Of a stretch of 64,000 nt of DNA, positions 34,282-44,401 are shown one piece after another. Each line of letters begins with the position of its first letter. Position 1 is the stretch's first letter. The DNA comes from Microbacterium sp. HD4P20 (GTDB taxonomy: Bacteria; Actinomycetota; Actinomycetes; Actinomycetales; Microbacteriaceae): positions 1 through 64,000 of the forward strand of contig NZ_JAHZQZ020000011.1 in the NCBI RefSeq assembly GCF_019449275.2, in the 5' to 3' direction. The notes below the pieces were generated by a model. That model saw only the letters and a program-made list of their open reading frames with translations. It ran no database searches and was not told the origin of the DNA. The position numbers and the translations under genes were made by a program.

Positions 34282-35424
34282 TCAGGCGTCGCGGTCGAAC
34301 CCCATCGCGTAGGCGCGGGCGAAGAGGCGGCCGGCCGGCGGCGCGAGCATCACCCGCACGGCGGAGCGTCGGAGGACGTCGAGGCGCGGCGATACCGCGC
34401 GCCCGAGCGCGGTGTTGACCGCGGCGAGCCGCGCGGCGGTCCGCGCCGACGCGACACGACGCGCCTCCCACCGGCGCAACTCCGGCTCGGGGGCGGCGCC
34501 CGTGCGCACCCATTCCGCGAGCAGCGGGGCCAAGGTCGCCGCGTCGAGCAGGCCGAGGTTCATGCCCTGCCCGCCGATGGGGCTCACCTCGTGCGCGGCA
34601 TCCCCGATCACGAACACGCGCCCGTTGCGCATGCGGGGCGCGACGACCCGGCGCACGCCGAACACCGTCGCCTCGGTCACCCCTGACGCGACCGCCGCCT
34701 CGCCGCGCTGCGCCAGCGCCGCGCGCATGCGCTCGACGAGGGCACCGGGGTCCGGATCGGCGCCGGGCGGATCCCACGCCACGAAGCGCCGTCGCCCGTC
34801 CGGAAGCGGGAACGACTCGAGGACACCCGACGGATCCAGGTGCACGACGGCGACCTCGGCGTCGTCTCGCGCGGCGGTCTCGGCATCCGTCATGACGTAC
34901 CGGTCGCGGTACTCGCGCACCGGCACGGCGCGCGGGCGGTAGACGAGATCGCGACCGCCGGATCCGGATGCCACGACCACGATGCCGCTCGTCTGCTCGA
35001 CGGGCCGGCCCAAGACGCCGGCTCGCACCCGCACGCCGTCGGGTCGGGGGAGGATGGCCATGACGGTCGCGCCGCGCAGCGGCTCGGGCGCCGCCTCGGC
35101 GAGCACCGCCTCGGTGGCGGCCTGCGGCAGCGTTGCCACGAACGGAAACCGCGTCGACAGCTCGTCGAATTGCACGGCGCCGAGCGCTCGGCCCTCGGAC
35201 CGGGCTTCGCCGCGGCGCACTCGCACGGCCCGGGCGAGCAGCCTCTCGGTGATTCCCGAGGCCTCGAGTGCGGCCAGCACCGGGGCGTGCACGCCGATCG
35301 CGCGCGACCCGTCGCCCGATGCGGGCCGCCGCTCCATCACGTCCACGTCCACCCCGCGGCGCGCCAGCTCTGCGGCCAGAAGCATCCCGACCGGTCCAGC
35401 CCCGACCACGGTGACATCAGCCAT
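34282..35424 (-). CDS. FAD-dependent aromatic monooxygenase (hydroxylase)
   Basis: Flavoprotein of 380 residues of the UbiH/PHBH type. The N-terminal dinucleotide motif is VVGAGPVGMLLAAELARRG, followed by the acidic strand end VDVME; the FAD-ribityl motif is VIGDAAHEVSPIGGQGMNLG near residue 280. The ATG at 35424 lies 8 nt inside the end of the methyltransferase gene; a longer open frame upstream is the shadow of that gene. By analogy with SrsC of Streptomyces griseus it would hydroxylate the methylated phenolic ring to a quinol/quinone. That assignment rests on context, not on alignment. Confidence 0.85.
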   Translation of the reverse strand: MADVTVVGAGPVGMLLAAELARRGVDVDVMERRPASGDGSRAIGVHAPVLAALEASGITERLLARAVRVRRGEARSEGRALGAVQFDELSTRFPFVATLPQAATEAVLAEAAPEPLRGATVMAILPRPDGVRVRAGVLGRPVEQTSGIVVVASGSGGRDLVYRPRAVPVREYRDRYVMTDAETAARDDAEVAVVHLDPSGVLESFPLPDGRRRFVAWDPPGADPDPGALVERMRAALAQRGEAAVASGVTEATVFGVRRVVAPRMRNGRVFVIGDAAHEVSPIGGQGMNLGLLDAATLAPLLAEWVRTGAAPEPELRRWEARRVASARTAARLAAVNTALGRAVSPRLDVLRRSAVRVMLAPPAGRLFARAYAMGFDRDA

Positions 35425-36121
35425 GCCCGTGCCCCACGGCCAGCAGCCGGAACGGCGCGGGCCGCTCGACCGTCCAGACGCCCGCAGCGCCGGGCGCGAG
35501 CTCGGCGGCGAGTTCCTCCCGCGTGAAGCTGCGCCGGATCGACCGCAGCCCGTCGGTGCGCAGGAACGTTCCCGGTGCGAACGGTGTGATCCCCACGGCG
35601 TAGAGGGCGTAGGCGAGCCGGCTGCGCTGGATGTCGCCGTGCAGCACGAGCCCGCGAGAGAGCTGGAGCGACTGCGCCGCGAACGCGGGAAGCTCGGCGC
35701 CCAGATGATGCAGCACGTGGTTCGACAGCACAACGTCGAAGCTCGCGCCTTCCGCGACGAGGGACGCGGCATCCGTGCACCGGAAAGCAACGGTCCGCGG
35801 CACCGTGCGCTCGGCGGCGACGCTGTGTGCGCGAGGGTCGGGGTCGGCGCCGGTCCACTGCACACGAAGGCCGTCGCGATCGGAGAGAGCCGCCAGCCGC
35901 ACCACGAGATCGCCTCCGCCCGAGCCGAGGTCGAGCACGTGAGCCGGTCGTCCGAGTGAGGCGAGGTACGGCGCGAGCCGCGTGCGATACACCGCGCCCC
36001 AGCCCGCCACGAGCCGGTTCACCGTGCCGAAGCGGCGAAGCGTCGCCCGCAGCCGGCGCGCATCGCACTGCGGATCGTCCATGAGCTCGACGAGCGCCTC
36101 GTCGCGCACCGCGAGACTCAT
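35417..36121 (-). CDS. Class I SAM-dependent methyltransferase
   Basis: Methyltransferase of 234 residues. Motif I is HVLDLGSGGGDL (61-72), followed by an acidic VQWTGADPDP strand end and a motif-IV-like FDVVLSNHVLHHL. It lies between the type III PKS and the FAD monooxygenase on the same strand, so its substrate is probably the polyketide phenol, as for SrsB. The ATG at 36121 is chosen; upstream in the same frame is a Gly-rich run coded by GGT/GGC repeats with no start codon near. Its 3' end overlaps the monooxygenase start by 8 nt. Confidence 0.83.
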   Translation of the reverse strand: MSLAVRDEALVELMDDPQCDARRLRATLRRFGTVNRLVAGWGAVYRTRLAPYLASLGRPAHVLDLGSGGGDLVVRLAALSDRDGLRVQWTGADPDPRAHSVAAERTVPRTVAFRCTDAASLVAEGASFDVVLSNHVLHHLGAELPAFAAQSLQLSRGLVLHGDIQRSRLAYALYAVGITPFAPGTFLRTDGLRSIRRSFTREELAAELAPGAAGVWTVERPAPFRLLAVGHGHG

Positions 36122-36174
36122 CGCACCACCGCCACCGCCACCGCCCGCGCCACCGCCCGAACCGCCCGCTTCAT
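36122..36174 (-). other. 18-codon mini-frame linking the PKS and methyltransferase genes
   Basis: Between the two genes an ATG overlaps the PKS stop codon (ATGA) and opens an 18-codon frame (Val/Ala/Arg-rich) whose TGA overlaps the methyltransferase ATG (ATGA again). The DNA is a GGC/GGT trinucleotide-like repeat. It could hand ribosomes from one gene to the next. Whether it is translated is not known. Confidence 0.3.
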
Positions 36175-37454
36175 CGATGACTGGCCAGAGCCGGTGCCGT
36201 CCGCGCCGCGAGCACGCGGTTCGTCTCGTCGGGCTCAGCGACGCCGGGCTCGGCGACGCCGGGCCCAGCCACAGCGGGCCCAGCCACGGCCGGCACCGCC
36301 GTAGCCGCGGCCGCCGCATCCTGGGTCGCATCGTGGGTCGATGCGCGCGGTCTCGCTCCGAGCCGCTTGGTCATGAGGGCCGACTCCACGGTCAGACCCG
36401 GTCCGAAGGCGAGACCGGCGACCCTGGCGCCCTCCGGCAACGCGTCGTCGTGAAGCAGCCTGCGCAGGATGAACAGGATCGTCGCGCTCGACATGTTCCC
36501 GTACTCCCGCAGCACGCCTCGCGACGCGTCGAGCGCCGCGGGGTCCAGGCCCAGCCCCGTCTCGACGCGGTCGATTACGCTGCGTCCTCCGGGATGCACG
36601 GCCCACGCGTCGGGCGTGTCGAGGCCGATGAACCTGTCGACGGCTCCGCGGATCTCACGCCCGATGATGCGCGGCACCTCGGCCGACAGCACCATCTCGA
36701 AGCCATGGTCGCCGATCGTCCACACCATGTCGTTCTCGCCCTCGTCGGTGAGCGCGGTGCCGAAGCGGTCCAGGTCGAGGCCGCCGGCATCCCGCACAGC
36801 GTCCGGGCCGGCGACGATCACCGCCGCCGCGCCGTCGCCGAAGACGGACGCCGCCACGATCTGCTGCGGGTCGGCCGACGCGCGGATGTGCAGCGAGCAC
36901 AGCTCCACGCACACGACGAGCACCACCGCGTCGGGCTGCGAGTCGGCGATCCGCGCGGCCAGGCGCAGTCCGGGCAGAGCCGCGGCACAACCGATGAAGC
37001 CGAGGTGGTAGCGCTCGGTCGTCGTCGGCAGTCCGAGGTCGCGCACCAGCCGGTAGTCGGGGCCGGGGGCGAAGAAGCCCGTGCACGACACCGTCACGAC
37101 GTGGGTGATGGCGGATGCCGCGAGTCCGGCATCCGTCAGCGCATCCCGTGCCGCCTGAGCGCCGAGCCCCGGTGCGAGCTGCGTGTACAGGGCGTTGCGT
37201 GGTCCGGTGGTCGGAGCCTGAAGCGTGCCCTCACCATCGAGGAATACCGGGCCGCCAGGCGCGGCGGGAAGGCCGGCCAGTTCGCCGAGCACCGTATGAC
37301 GATGTTCGATCGCCGAAGCGGCGAAGGCGCCCTGGATGCGCCGCTGCGTGAGCCGGTCGACGCCGGGCTGTGACGCGAAGAGCTCGCGCACGGCGTCCTG
37401 CCCGATGCGCGCGGGCGGGACCGCGGTGCCGATCGAGACAATGCGCGCCGTCAT
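36171..37454 (-). CDS. Type III polyketide synthase (chalcone/alkylresorcinol synthase-like)
   Basis: Homodimeric condensing enzyme of 427 residues that extends an acyl-CoA starter with malonyl-CoA and cyclises the product to a phenol or pyrone. The catalytic triad is C124 (TVSCTGFFAPGPDYRLV), H287 (AVHPGGRSVID) and N320 (EYGNMSSATILFIL). The fold landmarks VFGDGAAAVIV and AFGPGLTVES are present. After about residue 375 an extra tail contains tandem AVAGPxVAEP units and is probably disordered. ATG 37454 is chosen over an upstream TTG. It heads the PKS-methyltransferase-monooxygenase operon. Starter and product cannot be told from sequence; the group resembles alkylresorcinol systems. Confidence 0.92.
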   Translation of the reverse strand: MTARIVSIGTAVPPARIGQDAVRELFASQPGVDRLTQRRIQGAFAASAIEHRHTVLGELAGLPAAPGGPVFLDGEGTLQAPTTGPRNALYTQLAPGLGAQAARDALTDAGLAASAITHVVTVSCTGFFAPGPDYRLVRDLGLPTTTERYHLGFIGCAAALPGLRLAARIADSQPDAVVLVVCVELCSLHIRASADPQQIVAASVFGDGAAAVIVAGPDAVRDAGGLDLDRFGTALTDEGENDMVWTIGDHGFEMVLSAEVPRIIGREIRGAVDRFIGLDTPDAWAVHPGGRSVIDRVETGLGLDPAALDASRGVLREYGNMSSATILFILRRLLHDDALPEGARVAGLAFGPGLTVESALMTKRLGARPRASTHDATQDAAAAATAVPAVAGPAVAGPGVAEPGVAEPDETNRVLAARTAPALASHR

Positions 37455-37603
37455 GGAGCCACCCAATCATGCCCAGGCCCCGTCGCGGCAGTGGTTGCGC
37501 GATGTTCGCGCGCGGGCTAGGGCCGCTGCTGCATGAAAATACAACTCGCCGCGTGAGCCGCGGCGATACCGTGGATGAAACGCCCGGAATGGAGAACGCA
37601 CTC

Positions 37604-37804
37604 GTGAGCGAACCGATGCAGGCCGAACCCAGGACCAAGACGGACACGCTGTGGCGCGTCATCATCATCGCGATCTTCGTGATCGGAGTGGTGGTGGCAA
37701 TCGGATTTCCGCTTCTCAACGGCAATTGGCGGTCGGTGTTCTCGGCTGTCCCGGTCTTCGCATTCGGGATCCTCATTGCCGCGATCCGCTCGATTCGCCA
37801 CTGA
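37604..37804 (+). CDS. Small two-helix membrane protein, 66 residues
   Basis: Unrecognised protein with two hydrophobic helices (about 20-40 and 47-62) separated by a short GNWRS turn and a basic end (IRSIRH). GTG 37604 is preferred because GGAG lies about 9 nt upstream; ATG 37589 would add five residues and would place the ribosome site inside the gene. A 7-bp inverted repeat (37547-37565) and GATACC (37565-37570) upstream may be its operator and -10 element. It is divergent from the PKS operon and convergent with the MFS gene. Confidence 0.65.
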   Translation: MSEPMQAEPRTKTDTLWRVIIIAIFVIGVVVAIGFPLLNGNWRSVFSAVPVFAFGILIAAIRSIRH

Positions 37805-37815
37805 CGCCGGCCCGC

Positions 37816-39276
37816 TTACGCGGCGGCGCCTGAGGGTGTGTCCTCCGTCACGTCGGGCAGATCCCGCATGCCCCAGAACGGGCCGATGACCACGAACAAG
37901 CATGCCAGCAGCTCACCGGTGGCCGCGATCCACAAGGTGGGGACGGTGCCGATCCAGGTGCCCAGGGCGCCGGCGATGAGCGCGCCGATCGGCATCACGC
38001 CCCACACGACGAAGCGGATCGACGCGTTCATGCGGCCGAGCAGCCGACGCGGCGTGATGCGCTGGCGGAAGGTGACCTGCGTGATGTTGTAGAGCAGCAC
38101 CGTGAAGCTCAGCACGAAGAACTGCGCGATCAGCAGGGGGAAGGCAAGCGCCGGGACGAGCGAGATCGCCGGGAGGAAGAACGGCACGAGGCAGAACGCG
38201 ATGGCGCTCAGCGGGATCGCGCGGGCCTCGCCGATGCGCGCCACGATGCGCGGGGTTGCGATCGCGCCGAGGAGCCCTCCCACAGCCGACAGCGAGAACA
38301 CGATGCCGAGCATCGCCGGGGTCAGCCCGAGTTCGCGCAGAACGAAGATGGGCAGCAGCGTCGTGGCGATCGTGCCGAAGAAGTTCGCCATGCCGGTCGT
38401 GCCGACGATGCGGCGTAGGAGCGGATTGCCGAACACCCACGCGAGCCCTTCCCGGATCTCGATGTGAAGCGGCCGGTGGTCTTCCGGGGAGCGGCGCTGC
38501 TCGTGATCTTTGGTGAACAGCAGGGCGATGAACGACGCGATGTAGGTGGCCACCGTGATGAGGATCGCGACCGGGGCGAAGAGGACACCCACCAGCCATC
38601 CACCGGCGGCAGGACCGGCGAGGCCCGCCAGCTGCTCGGTGGACTGCAGCTTGCCGTTCGCCTCGGCGATCTGGTCGGTGCGCACCAGCGACGGGATGAT
38701 GCTCTGGTTCGACACGTCGAAGAACACCGTCGCGATGCCTATCACGAGGGCGACGGCGATCATGTGCCAGATCTCGAGCACGCCGAGCACCGCCAGGAGC
38801 GGCAGGGTGGCCAGGGCGACGGCGCGGATGACGTCGGCCCAGATCATCACGTGGCGCTTGCGCATGCGGTCGATCCACGCTCCGGCGGGGAGACCCACGA
38901 TGAGGAAGGCCGCGACTTGGGCGGCGCCGAGCAGCCCCACCTCCCACTCCGTCGCCTGCAGTGTCAGGACGGCGAGGACCGGCAGCGCGAGTTCGGTGAT
39001 CTGTGCGCCGAACTGGCTGAGTGCCTGGCCGCTCCACATCGTGAGGAAGTTGCGGTCACGCCACAAGGAGCCCTTCGGTGCACCCGGTGCGCCGTTGGCC
39101 GCCGGGGCGGTCGCGTTCGAGTCCGGCCGAGAACCCTGGGCTGCGGCATCCTGATCCGCCTCCACGGCGTCCTCGGCGCTCGCGCGCGAGACCGGCGTGG
39201 ATGCCTCGGCTCTGGCTTCGGCGAGCACTCCGGTGTCGAGTCGGCCCGACGCCGCCGGCTCCTCTGATTGAGACAT
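37816..39276 (-). CDS. MFS transporter
   Basis: Drug-exporter-like MFS protein of 486 residues. A polar N-terminal tail of about 70 residues is followed by twelve hydrophobic helices. The loop 2-3 motif reads GLPAGAWIDRMRKRHVMIWAD (about 130-150). The middle EIREGLAWVFGNPLLRRI is typical of the MFS_3/enterobactin-exporter-like group. The ATG lies 7 nt after a CAAACT -10 element with TTGACA 17 bp further up, so the mRNA is probably leaderless. Two GATTGA-N6-TCAATC palindromes overlap this promoter and the start codon, pointing to repression by the divergent ArsR-like protein. The substrate is unknown. Confidence 0.88.
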   Translation of the reverse strand: MSQSEEPAASGRLDTGVLAEARAEASTPVSRASAEDAVEADQDAAAQGSRPDSNATAPAANGAPGAPKGSLWRDRNFLTMWSGQALSQFGAQITELALPVLAVLTLQATEWEVGLLGAAQVAAFLIVGLPAGAWIDRMRKRHVMIWADVIRAVALATLPLLAVLGVLEIWHMIAVALVIGIATVFFDVSNQSIIPSLVRTDQIAEANGKLQSTEQLAGLAGPAAGGWLVGVLFAPVAILITVATYIASFIALLFTKDHEQRRSPEDHRPLHIEIREGLAWVFGNPLLRRIVGTTGMANFFGTIATTLLPIFVLRELGLTPAMLGIVFSLSAVGGLLGAIATPRIVARIGEARAIPLSAIAFCLVPFFLPAISLVPALAFPLLIAQFFVLSFTVLLYNITQVTFRQRITPRRLLGRMNASIRFVVWGVMPIGALIAGALGTWIGTVPTLWIAATGELLACLFVVIGPFWGMRDLPDVTEDTPSGAAA

Positions 39277-39283
39277 GTCAATC
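39266..39283. promoter_or_regulatory. Palindromic operator 1 of the MFS/ArsR divergent promoter
   Basis: GATTGA-GACATG-TCAATC, a perfect 6-bp inverted repeat that contains the MFS start codon and the predicted transcription start. The centre lies 31 bp (about three helical turns) from operator 2. Confidence 0.75.
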
Positions 39284-39312
39284 AGTTTGCGCCAGTGATT
39301 GAGGGTTGTCAA
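39284..39312 (-). promoter_or_regulatory. Leaderless promoter of the MFS gene
   Basis: On the minus strand TTGACA (39307-39312), a 17-bp spacer and CAAACT (39284-39289) are followed by 7 nt and the ATG. Operator 2 covers the -35 and operator 1 covers the start. Confidence 0.7.
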
Positions 39313-39314
39313 TC
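39297..39314. promoter_or_regulatory. Palindromic operator 2 of the MFS/ArsR divergent promoter
   Basis: GATTGA-GGGTTG-TCAATC has the same arms as operator 1. It overlaps the -35 elements of both divergent promoters. Confidence 0.75.
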
Positions 39315-39327
39315 GGTTCGCTAGGCT
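39299..39327 (+). promoter_or_regulatory. Leaderless promoter of the ArsR-like gene
   Basis: TTGAGG (39299-39304), a 17-bp spacer and TAGGCT (39322-39327) end 6 nt before the ATG at 39334. Confidence 0.6.
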
Positions 39328-39333
39328 CCGTCT

Positions 39334-39870
39334 ATGGCGACGCATGGCGAGGAGCGGATCGAGCTTCGCGCGGGCGACCCCGAGGCCGAGGCCCGCATGA
39401 AGGCGCTGAGCTCACCTCTGCGCTTGCGTGTGCTGCGGCTGTGCGCGTTCGAGTCGCGTACCAACAAAGAGCTCGCCGAGCTCCTCGCCGTGAACCCGGG
39501 GACGATGCTGCACCACGTGCGCACGCTCGTCTCGACCGGTTACCTCGCCGCCGAGCCCGAGCGGACCGGCGCGCAGGGCGCGCGCGAGGTGCCGTACCGC
39601 GCGACCGGACTCTCGTGGCGCACGTCGATGCCCGGCGGCAGCACCGTGCTTGTCGAGACCTTCCTGCAGCAGATCGAAGGACTGTCCGACGAGGACCTCG
39701 ACACGACGTGGCTCGGGCTGAAGCTCAACGCCGAGCACAAGGCCGAGCTGCAGCAGCGGCTCGCCGACCTCGCGCAGGAGTTCAAGAACCGCCGCCCTGA
39801 CCCCGACGGCGACACCTACTCGCTGTTCATCGCGTTCCACACCGACGACAACCCGCCGTCCGCGCACTGA
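39334..39870 (+). CDS. ArsR-like winged-helix transcriptional regulator
   Basis: Regulator of 178 residues. The DNA-binding domain (about 20-80) reads MKALSSPLRLRVLRLCAFESRTNKELAELLAVNPGTMLHHVRTLVSTGYL, the ArsR-type wHTH with the recognition helix in NPGTMLHHV. The C-terminal half is charged helices (LNAEHKAELQQRLADLAQEFKNRR) without metal-binding Cys. It is divergent from an MFS exporter across two identical palindromes, so it most likely represses both genes and is released by the compound exported. The predicted mRNA is leaderless. Confidence 0.85.
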   Translation: MATHGEERIELRAGDPEAEARMKALSSPLRLRVLRLCAFESRTNKELAELLAVNPGTMLHHVRTLVSTGYLAAEPERTGAQGAREVPYRATGLSWRTSMPGGSTVLVETFLQQIEGLSDEDLDTTWLGLKLNAEHKAELQQRLADLAQEFKNRRPDPDGDTYSLFIAFHTDDNPPSAH

Positions 39871-39894
39871 CCCTCGACGACCCGACCCCTGCCG

Positions 39895-41262
39895 TCACGG
39901 AAGCCGCGGCCAGCTCTCCGGGCCGAGGGTGCCGGCCGGGTACTCGTCCAGCGGCACCTCGCCGGCGCGCCACGCGGCGAGCACCGGGTCGACGATGCGC
40001 CACGATTGCTCAGCGGCGTCAGCGCGCACAGAGAGGGCGGCATCGGCGTCGAGGATGCCCGACAGCACTTCGCCGTACGCCTTGAGCGCACCCGGTCCGA
40101 GATCGGCTTCGAGGACGGCGCGTTCCAGCTCGAACGGATCCTCGCCGCCGTTGACGTTGAGCTCCAGCTCCATGCGGTCGGGGCCCAGCGAGAAACGGAG
40201 CACCGATCCGGGGGCGTCGCCGGTCAGGCCACCCGGGACGTGATTGACCGGGCGGAAGGTCAGGACGATCTCGCCGTCCTTGCCCTCGAGCGCCTTGCCC
40301 GAGCGCAGCGTGATCGGAACCCCCGCCCACCGGTCCGTGCGCACCTCGCACGTCAGCTCGGCGAGCGTCTCGGTGTCGCGTGCCGGATCGACGCCGGGCT
40401 CATCGACGTAGGACGGCAGCTGACGGTCGCCCACACTGCCGGCGGTGTAGCGTGCGCGGCGCGAAGAGGTCGTGGGGTCGTCGCCCCACACGTGGGTGGC
40501 GCGCAGCACAGCGCCCGTCGCGTCTCGCAGGTCGCGCTCGTGCAGCGAAGCGGGAGGCTCCATCGTGAGCACCGCCATGACCTGCAGCAGATGGCTCTGG
40601 ATCATGTCGACGAGTGCCCCGGCGCGGTCGTAGTAGCCGGCGCGGCCCTCGAGCCCGAGAGTCTCGTCATAGCGGATCACGACCGACTCGATGTGCTCGG
40701 CCGACCACACCGGCGCGAACACCCGGTTCGCGAACCGCACGCCCAGCACGTTGAGCAGCGTCGACCGGCCGAGGAAGTGGTCCACACGGAACACCTGTTC
40801 CTCCGGCACGAGCCGCGCGACGGTCTCGTTGAGCTTCTGCGCACTGGCGGCGTCGACGCCGAACGGCTTCTCCAGTGCCAGGACCGTACCGTCGGGTATC
40901 GCGACGCCGGCCAGGGCCTCGCAGGCCGCTGCGGCCACCGCCGGCGGCACCGCGAAGTAGAGGGCGATCCGCTCGCCGGGGTCCGCCAGCAGTCTGGTGA
41001 GGTCGGTGGGCGCCGTGATGTCGGCCTGCCGGTAGGTGGTCTCTTCGACGCGCGCGAACGCCGCCTCCGACCCGCTGGTGGCGAACGCCGCACGTACGGT
41101 CTCGCGCCACCGGGCGTCGTCCCAGTCCTCCATACCGGCGCCGCGCAAGCGCACTCGTCGCTCGGGCTCGAGGCTCAGCAGCTGGCCGAGTGCGGGCAGC
41201 AGCAGTCGCGAGGTGAGGTCGCCGGTGGCGCCCAGGATCAGAAGCGTGGTCTCCGTCGCCAT
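39895..41262 (-). CDS. zwf: Glucose-6-phosphate dehydrogenase
   Basis: Oxidises glucose-6-phosphate to 6-phosphogluconolactone with NADP+, the entry to the oxidative pentose phosphate path. It has 455 residues. The nucleotide-binding motif is GATGDLTSR (11-19); the substrate site has EKPFG (131) and the signature RVDHFLGR (159-166). The motif VVIRYDETLGLEGRAGYYDRAGA is also typical. The ATG at 41262 has TAGGTT 7 nt upstream (leaderless). It stands outside a tkt-tal-opcA operon and is somewhat shorter than the usual 480-510 residues, so it may be a second G6PD-like paralogue. Confidence 0.88.
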   Translation of the reverse strand: MATETTLLILGATGDLTSRLLLPALGQLLSLEPERRVRLRGAGMEDWDDARWRETVRAAFATSGSEAAFARVEETTYRQADITAPTDLTRLLADPGERIALYFAVPPAVAAAACEALAGVAIPDGTVLALEKPFGVDAASAQKLNETVARLVPEEQVFRVDHFLGRSTLLNVLGVRFANRVFAPVWSAEHIESVVIRYDETLGLEGRAGYYDRAGALVDMIQSHLLQVMAVLTMEPPASLHERDLRDATGAVLRATHVWGDDPTTSSRRARYTAGSVGDRQLPSYVDEPGVDPARDTETLAELTCEVRTDRWAGVPITLRSGKALEGKDGEIVLTFRPVNHVPGGLTGDAPGSVLRFSLGPDRMELELNVNGGEDPFELERAVLEADLGPGALKAYGEVLSGILDADAALSVRADAAEQSWRIVDPVLAAWRAGEVPLDEYPAGTLGPESWPRLP

Positions 41263-41339
41263 GCGGCCCAACCTATCCGGCCCTCGTCGGGAACGGCAGG
41301 GGTTGGCGCATGGGGGAATGGTTTGCCACAATCAGGACG

Positions 41340-43130
<1,791 letters not shown>

Positions 43131-43181
43131 CGCGAGCGACCCGGCGCACGGTCAGCGCGGTTTCGGGAGCACCTCTCGACC

Positions 43182-43225
43182 CACGCAGCGTGACGAGATG
43201 ACACGACATCATCTCGCCCTGCGTG
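43182..43225. terminator. Bidirectional hairpin between the GH15 and membrane protein genes
   Basis: Inner stem CGAGATGA/TCATCTCG (43194-43201 with 43209-43216, 7-nt loop) is extended by CACGCAG/CTGCGTG (43182-43188 with 43219-43225). It overlaps the stop codon of the membrane gene. Confidence 0.65.
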
Positions 43226-44330
43226 TGAGCTGCAGCATCGATCGCCACCACCCGGAAGGGTCGCCCGCCTCGTAGCGTGCTTGCTCCTGCGCCAGGATCA
43301 GATCTTCTTCGATTCTCCGCAGATGCTTCGCGGTCGTTGAGGCTTCGAGGCGTCGGATGCCGGGGTGGAGGCCGACCCGTGCGGGCAGGAAGAGTATCGC
43401 GGCGTGTGCGAGCGTGAAGAGGACCACGTAGACGGAGAGGGTGTTCCAAGGGTGACCATGTGGCGCGAGCACGATCGCGAGCGACCCCATCCCCGCGGCT
43501 CCAAGTACGCCGAGCGACACGGCAGCGACGCGGGGCGCCCATGACAGTTCGGCCTTGTTGCGGGCCGCGTACCACGCGAAGGTCAGGTAGGTGTCCAAAA
43601 GGCAAGGCAGGATCACGAGCGCAAGAGCTGTCGGATGCAGGATCAGTCGCGCATCCGCGAAGCACATGATCACTACGGCGCCGCCGCCCCAAGTGAGAAC
43701 GGGCGTCAGCCACAATGCGATGTACCTGCCCGTCGTTCGTGACACCACCCGATTGCGCCAAGCGGAACCGAGAACACGGGTCGCACGACGTTCACCCGCG
43801 TCGAGGCGGTTTTCAAGAGACTTCACTCGTTGCGCCGCCCCAGATCGAGGAGGCGAGAAAGTCAATCCCGCGGCGGTCGCGGTACTCCACGCCAGAACAA
43901 GCGTCGCGATGATCATCGGGATATCGCGTGGACTGGAAAGTCCGATCGGGACGAAGACGGCGCACATCGCGGCCAGAATGAACTGCAGAACGAGCACCAC
44001 GATGCGGAGCGCAGCGCGGACGGCTTCGTCGAGCCGGTGTTGTTCGCTCCCGAAGGCGGTGAAAGCCGCGATGGGTATGAGTAAGGTCGCGACGAGCCCG
44101 ATCACCGCGAGGGCATACGGCAGCGTCGGGCCGACGAACTCGCCGATGGCGTGGACGGCGAGAAACATACCCTTCCCGAGATTGTCCTGGCCCATCGCGG
44201 CAGCCATCACGCCAAGCATCAGGACGCCGACGAAGAGGAGCAAGAAGGCCCCGAAGGGTCCGACGAGTCGCTCGGCGACGGAAGTCCTGTGTGCTCTCAT
44301 TCTCGCTGACGCAAGCGGCTCAGTGCTCAT
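43209..44330 (-). CDS. Hypothetical polytopic membrane protein between 55-bp direct repeats
   Basis: I do not recognise this protein of 373 residues. It has about eight to nine hydrophobic segments in two groups: four before residue 155, then a charged stretch (RVKSLENRLDAGERRATRVL, about 168-187), then four or five more, and a helical charged tail (KHLRRIEEDLILAQEQARYEAG). No motif is evident. Codon choice is visibly less GC-extreme than in the neighbours (for example AAG, AGA and TCA runs). TAGAGT lies 6 nt before the ATG (leaderless). The unit is enclosed by a duplication of the GH15 3' end, so it was probably acquired. Confidence 0.75.
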   Translation of the reverse strand: MSTEPLASARMRAHRTSVAERLVGPFGAFLLLFVGVLMLGVMAAAMGQDNLGKGMFLAVHAIGEFVGPTLPYALAVIGLVATLLIPIAAFTAFGSEQHRLDEAVRAALRIVVLVLQFILAAMCAVFVPIGLSSPRDIPMIIATLVLAWSTATAAGLTFSPPRSGAAQRVKSLENRLDAGERRATRVLGSAWRNRVVSRTTGRYIALWLTPVLTWGGGAVVIMCFADARLILHPTALALVILPCLLDTYLTFAWYAARNKAELSWAPRVAAVSLGVLGAAGMGSLAIVLAPHGHPWNTLSVYVVLFTLAHAAILFLPARVGLHPGIRRLEASTTAKHLRRIEEDLILAQEQARYEAGDPSGWWRSMLQLTRRAR

Positions 44331-44401
44331 GCCGGGACTCTATTCGTCTGCGCAGACCTCCACGGTGAGTGGTCCGGCCCCTAGGGGCGATGCGGGATGA
44401 T

